DNA from: Prosthecobacter sp.
GTDB lineage: Bacteria > Verrucomicrobiota > Verrucomicrobiia > Verrucomicrobiales > Verrucomicrobiaceae
Assembly (NCBI GenBank): GCA_025869455.1
Contig: JAOZVT010000624.1
Span: forward strand, 1 to 8,601
DNA length: 8,601 nt
Direction: 5' to 3'
Under the pieces are notes generated by a model. The model was not told the DNA's origin and searched no databases. It saw nothing but the letters and a program-made list of their open reading frames with translations. Positions 6,872 to 8,601 of the stretch are shown in pieces. A program made the position numbers and the translations under genes. The number at the start of each line of letters is the position of its first letter. Positions within the stretch are counted from its first letter, which is position 1.

Positions 6872-6892
6872 CGACGATCTGCGAAACGTTTT
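6847..6892. terminator. Hairpin between convergent gpgS and sulfatase genes, candidate bidirectional terminator
   Basis: A perfect 9-bp inverted repeat, GCAGATCGT at 6847-6855 and ACGATCTGC at 6874-6882, encloses an 18-nt loop that contains the gpgS stop codon (6869-6871). It is followed on + by GAAACGTTTT, a short and imperfect U tract. On the minus strand no T tract follows the stem. The location between two convergent stops supports a terminator role, but the loop is long and the U tract poor. Confidence 0.4.
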
Positions 6893-8444
6893 AGAAGCCT
6901 GCTTGCATCTGCCGTGATGGGGGCAGATCCTCTGCATAACCAGCCTTCGTGCGGCGCAGTTCGTCTAGTGCTGAAGCGCGTAATTTTTTCAAAGTAGCAC
7001 GATGTTCCGGCTGATCGGCTAAGTTGATCAGTTCTTCAGGGTCTGCCTTGAGATCGTAGAGCTCTTCGGTTTCACCTGGAGTGAGGTAGCGAACATATTT
7101 AAAATGGCCATCATTCAAAGCGGCATACCAGGGGACATGATGATGTGCGGCTTGGTCCGGTGTGTTCTTGACCACGGTGGTTACATTGCTTCCGAAGTGA
7201 TCCCCCGTGGCTTCAAAAAAGCAGGGGTAGGGCCAGGCTGCACTTTCAGGGTCTTTCAAAAGGGGCGTCAGATCTCTGCCATGGATTTCCCAGGGAAGGG
7301 GAATGCCTGCAAAGGCGCTAAAAGTGGCTACAAGGTCGGTTCCATTGACAGGTTTGGCGCAGACTTTTCCCTGGGGCAGCGTGCCTGGCATGGAAACGAT
7401 GAGGGGGCCGCGGTAAGCTGCATCATATGGGGCCAGTTTGGTGCGCAGGCCGTGCTCTCCTGTGGCGAAGCCTTGATCAGCGGTCAGCACCACCAGCGTG
7501 TTTTCTAGCTGACCACTTTCCTTTAGGGCTTTCATTACGGCGGCGACGCCCTCATCCAGAGACTGAGTGCAGTCATTGAGTTGATGGATGTGGTCGGCAA
7601 AGGGGCGTGCTTTTTTAGCATTATCACCAAAGGTTTCACCGCTCTTTTGAGGAATGATTTGGCCTTGTGCATCTTTGATCCAAGCCTGGGTGTCATTCAG
7701 ATAATCTGGCTTCCCTTCACGGGGCCCGACAATGTCTTCAGGAACAATCACAGGATCTTTTTTGTGCATGCCTTTATGTCTTTCCGCAGGTGTGGTGGGG
7801 CCATGCACGCCGCCATAGCAGAGCCAGAGGTACCAGGGTTTTGTGGGATCACGATGTTCTCCGCGAATGTATTCAGATGCCCATTGGGTGTAATTGTCCG
7901 TGGAGTAGTTTGGGTTTGGCGTAGCGGCTTTGACCCCGTTGGTTTCTAAAATCTGGTCATAGTAGTAGGCCCCGGCGTTGTCTGGGTATTTGGGGCGATT
8001 CCATACTATTTGGTAGTCCCAGTCACGCCCGTAGCCAGAGTCGATGCCTGTATGCCACTTGCCGATGTGGGCTGTTTGATAGCCATTTTGGCGGAACACG
8101 GCTGGAAAAAAAGGAGTCTGTTTGGGGTCGTATTCACTGGCGGGATACTTGCCACTCATGCGCATGGACTCAATGCCGTGAGGGTACCTTCCTGTGAGCA
8201 TGGTGGCGCGTGACGGCATGCACCAAGCACCCATATAAGCATGAGTGAAACGTACTCCCGTGGCGGCCAGTGCATCCATAGCGGGTGTTTTTACCCCAGG
8301 CATGGCCTCGTCATAACAAGAAACCGTCTTGTAGGAATGATCGTCTGTGAAGATGAAAAGTATGTTCGGCGGTTTGGGGGCCGCGAAGGAGCTTGTGCAG
8401 ACGATGGCCGCCGCAAAAATAAACCGAACGGGAGTGAGAAACAT
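6891..8444 (-). CDS. Secreted type I sulfatase (formylglycine-dependent)
   Basis: This enzyme hydrolyses sulfate esters in the periplasm or outside the cell. The 517-residue product starts with a signal peptide (MFLTPVRFIFAAAIVCTSSFAA), probably cleaved around residues 21-22. The mature part begins PPNILFIFTDDHS, with metal ligands D34 and D35. The sulfatase signature is CMPSRATMLTGR with C75, which must be converted to formylglycine by a maturase (FGE or anSME) not present here. HIGKWH (K129, H131) and TADQGFATGEHGL (distal metal and substrate side) follow, then a C-terminal ELYDLKADPEELINLAD block typical of the family. Length and domain order are normal. The substrate cannot be read from sequence; sulfated polysaccharide is a guess. 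The ATG at 8444 was chosen because it puts the signal peptide at the N-terminus; a TTG at 8471 is in frame but adds nine hydrophilic residues. No SusC/D or glycoside hydrolase gene is adjacent. Confidence 0.95.
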   Translation of the reverse strand: MFLTPVRFIFAAAIVCTSSFAAPKPPNILFIFTDDHSYKTVSCYDEAMPGVKTPAMDALAATGVRFTHAYMGAWCMPSRATMLTGRYPHGIESMRMSGKYPASEYDPKQTPFFPAVFRQNGYQTAHIGKWHTGIDSGYGRDWDYQIVWNRPKYPDNAGAYYYDQILETNGVKAATPNPNYSTDNYTQWASEYIRGEHRDPTKPWYLWLCYGGVHGPTTPAERHKGMHKKDPVIVPEDIVGPREGKPDYLNDTQAWIKDAQGQIIPQKSGETFGDNAKKARPFADHIHQLNDCTQSLDEGVAAVMKALKESGQLENTLVVLTADQGFATGEHGLRTKLAPYDAAYRGPLIVSMPGTLPQGKVCAKPVNGTDLVATFSAFAGIPLPWEIHGRDLTPLLKDPESAAWPYPCFFEATGDHFGSNVTTVVKNTPDQAAHHHVPWYAALNDGHFKYVRYLTPGETEELYDLKADPEELINLADQPEHRATLKKLRASALDELRRTKAGYAEDLPPSRQMQAGF

Positions 8445-8458
8445 GTGCTCTAAACGCC

Positions 8459-8508
8459 CTTGAATCTTCAAACTCTCAGATCTTTTGAACTGACCTCAAA
8501 CTTGAATC
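8459..8508. repeat. Two short direct-repeat pairs upstream of the sulfatase gene
   Basis: CTTGAATC occurs at 8459-8466 and again at 8501-8508, 42 bp apart (about four helical turns). TCAAACT occurs at 8468-8474 and 8496-8502. They lie just upstream of the sulfatase ATG (8444), where an operator would be expected. The repeats are short and chance is possible; no factor can be named. Confidence 0.2.
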
Positions 8509-8520
8509 GTTTGTGAATTG

Positions 8521-8601
8521 CTACGGTTGATTCACTCTGGCTCCAGATGGGTCCACGACTCGTACGGTGACAAAAAAGATGAGACTTCGAGTGTTACGTT
8601 G
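8521..8601 (-). CDS. Possible C-terminal end of an upstream minus-strand gene
   Basis: From the window edge a minus-strand frame is open for 26 codons and ends with TAG at 8521-8523, giving a C-terminus that reads VTVRVVDPSGARVNQP. The alternation of hydrophobic and charged residues with a Gly/Pro turn looks protein-like. A frame this short stays open by chance about a third of the time, and another minus-strand frame is also open here, so support is weak. If real, it would lie 76 bp upstream of the sulfatase ATG on the same strand. Confidence 0.3.
   Translation of the reverse strand, partial: QRNTRSLIFFVTVRVVDPSGARVNQP

Overview
The window looks like ordinary chromosomal sequence of a free-living heterotrophic bacterium, most likely a member of the Verrucomicrobiota (Prosthecobacter/Verrucomicrobium-like). 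This placement is inference. It rests on the gene mix (a secreted sulfatase, a GT81 glucosylglycerate-type glycosyltransferase, ThiH-type thiamine synthesis, a stand-alone short ProB), moderate GC content and the near absence of Shine-Dalgarno sequences. No rRNA, tRNA, CRISPR array, insertion sequence, integrase or phage gene is visible, and no stretch over 300 bases lacks a gene.

Layout, left to right: (1) the 3' part of an unrecognised beta-rich protein on + (to 884); (2) a convergent minus-strand pair thiH-thiS (2280 to 896) for the thiazole half of thiamine, with thiG absent next to it; (3) divergent from thiH, a + strand proB (2375-3160) encoding a PUA-less glutamate 5-kinase; (4) a minus-strand pair (4651 to 3183) in which a Cys-rich-domain/rhodanese protein overlaps by 4 nt a conserved protein of a family often labelled 3-methyladenine DNA glycosylase; (5) divergent from that pair, + strand pssA (4736-5614) and, 45 nt later, a GT81 glycosyltransferase (5660-6871), possibly co-transcribed; (6) convergent with it across a hairpin, a minus-strand secreted sulfatase (8444 to 6891); (7) possibly the last 26 codons of another minus-strand gene at the right edge.

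The genes do not form one pathway. They are housekeeping and metabolic modules: thiamine, proline, phosphatidylserine/phosphatidylethanolamine lipid, compatible solute and sulfate-ester scavenging. ProB (proline) and the GT81 enzyme (glucosylglycerate) could both serve osmoadaptation, but they are not in one operon. I see no convincing new multi-gene system. The most worthwhile leads are the translationally coupled pair at 3183-4651, whose rhodanese domain has Asp where the catalytic Cys should be, and a possible leaderless promoter for pssA.
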